Below are positions 63,558 through 64,000 of a stretch of 64,000 nucleotides of DNA, piece after piece. The DNA lies in contig CAWJVZ010000004.1 in assembly GCA_963846475.1 (NCBI GenBank), positions 558,001 through 622,000 on the forward strand. The letters are read 5' to 3'. A program made the translations under genes and the position numbers. The notes under the pieces were generated by a model. That model searched no databases, was not told where the DNA came from, and saw only the letters and a program-made list of their open reading frames with translations. The DNA is from DASWJZ01 sp963846475. Its GTDB lineage: Bacteria; Pseudomonadota; Alphaproteobacteria; Rhizobiales; Afifellaceae. Within the stretch, counting starts at the first letter, position 1. Each line of letters opens with the position of its first letter.

Positions 63558-64000
63558 ATGCCTTCGGAGTTTTGGATGGACGGCTTCAATCGTCCCGACA
63601 GCGCACCGCCGGTCGCCCAATATGCGCGCGGCCTCACGCCGTTCGAGGATCCTGTCGCGGCGGTGGCGCGCATTACGGCGATCTACGGCGAGAGCATCGC
63701 CGCCATCCGGCAGGCCTTCGCCGAGGCGGCACGCGGTCGCGAGCCGCAGCGCGTCGACGCCTGCTACCCCTATATCGTAGCCTCGATCGGCCGCTCCGAC
63801 CTCCACATCGACGCCCGCCTCTCCTACGGCGTGCTGCTGGAGCCCGGCACCTACGGCACCACCCTCACCCGTCCCGACCTCTTCGGCCGCTATTACGAGG
63901 AGCAGATCGGCTACATCCTGAAACACCATTCGGTGCCGGTCTGGGTCGGCGTCTCGAGCCGGCCGATCCCGCTCCCCTTCGTCATCGAGGAGAGCGTCAC
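63558..64000 (+). CDS. amn: AMP nucleosidase, N-terminal part
   Basis: Open to the window edge, about 147 residues seen. ITAIYGESIAAIRQAFAEAA, CYPYIVASIGRSDLHIDARLSYGVLLEPGTYGTTLTRPDLFGRYYEEQI and PIPLPFVIEES match the N-terminal domain of Amn, which hydrolyses AMP to adenine and ribose 5-phosphate. The catalytic domain lies outside the window. ATG at 63558 is the first; 63576 is a possible start. Confidence 0.85.
   Translation, partial: MPSEFWMDGFNRPDSAPPVAQYARGLTPFEDPVAAVARITAIYGESIAAIRQAFAEAARGREPQRVDACYPYIVASIGRSDLHIDARLSYGVLLEPGTYGTTLTRPDLFGRYYEEQIGYILKHHSVPVWVGVSSRPIPLPFVIEESV

Overview
The window reads as a high-GC alphaproteobacterial chromosome, most likely Hyphomicrobiales (rhizobia-like). 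This rests on GC near 65-70 %, a CyaC-type redox-sensing adenylate cyclase, rhizobial-type sugar ABC operons, inositol (iol) genes, a ProXVW-type betaine importer beside a dimethylglycine-dehydrogenase-like enzyme, and several families of short palindromic repeats. Identifications come from reading motifs; no database search was run.

Layout. 1-5.7 kb: an acyl-CoA carboxylase biotin carboxylase subunit (cut by the window edge), a CyaC-like cyclase, a small secreted protein and an L-serine deaminase, all interrupted by apparent +1 frameshifts. 5.9-9.5 kb: a possible 46-residue membrane peptide, a secreted MsrB, a sulfur-dioxygenase-like MBL hydrolase, a small protein coupled to a dual-specificity phosphatase, and a helix-toroid protein. 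10-18.4 kb: a GH-A glycosidase, an orphan UgpC/MalK-type ATPase, a Nudix hydrolase, psuG-psuK, guanine deaminase and a fumarylacetoacetase-family protein. 18.7-22.9 kb: a metallophosphoesterase, then a tightly overlapping trio: alpha/beta-hydrolase fused to a methyltransferase, PAP2 fused to a dual-specificity phosphatase, and a small membrane protein. 23-35.6 kb: a sugar locus that looks like branched-chain sugar (D-apiose/D-apionate) catabolism: apsD-like dehydrogenase plus an MttB-family protein on +, and an eight-gene unit on - (binding protein, ATPase, two permeases, FGGY kinase, class II aldolase, apnL-like lactonase, SDR).

35.9-43.8 kb: betaine/choline module (ProX, ProV, a double-length ProW, choline-kinase-like protein, DMGDH-like protein). 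44-57 kb: SDR, nucleoside hydrolase, an AT-rich pair of membrane-protein genes, iolB and a fused iolC-aldolase (iolD and iolE absent), iolG, an orphan nucleotidyltransferase, a DUF805 protein, a second sugar ABC importer followed by a duplicated binding protein and the remnant of another, and an orphan NitT/TauT-type permease. 57-64 kb: cytochrome c and PQQ sugar dehydrogenase, a GH-A glycosidase, UDP-galactopyranose mutase with a glycosyltransferase, and the start of AMP nucleosidase.

The theme is uptake and breakdown of plant- or soil-derived sugars, inositol, betaines and nucleosides. I recognised no DNA-binding regulator in 64 kb. Three copies of a roughly 220-260 base palindromic repeat fill intergenic gaps, one of them exactly where iolD/iolE usually lie. 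At least nine apparent one-base insertions, several in C or G runs, break genes in the first 5.7 kb and once near 25.8 kb; these look more like sequence errors than gene decay.
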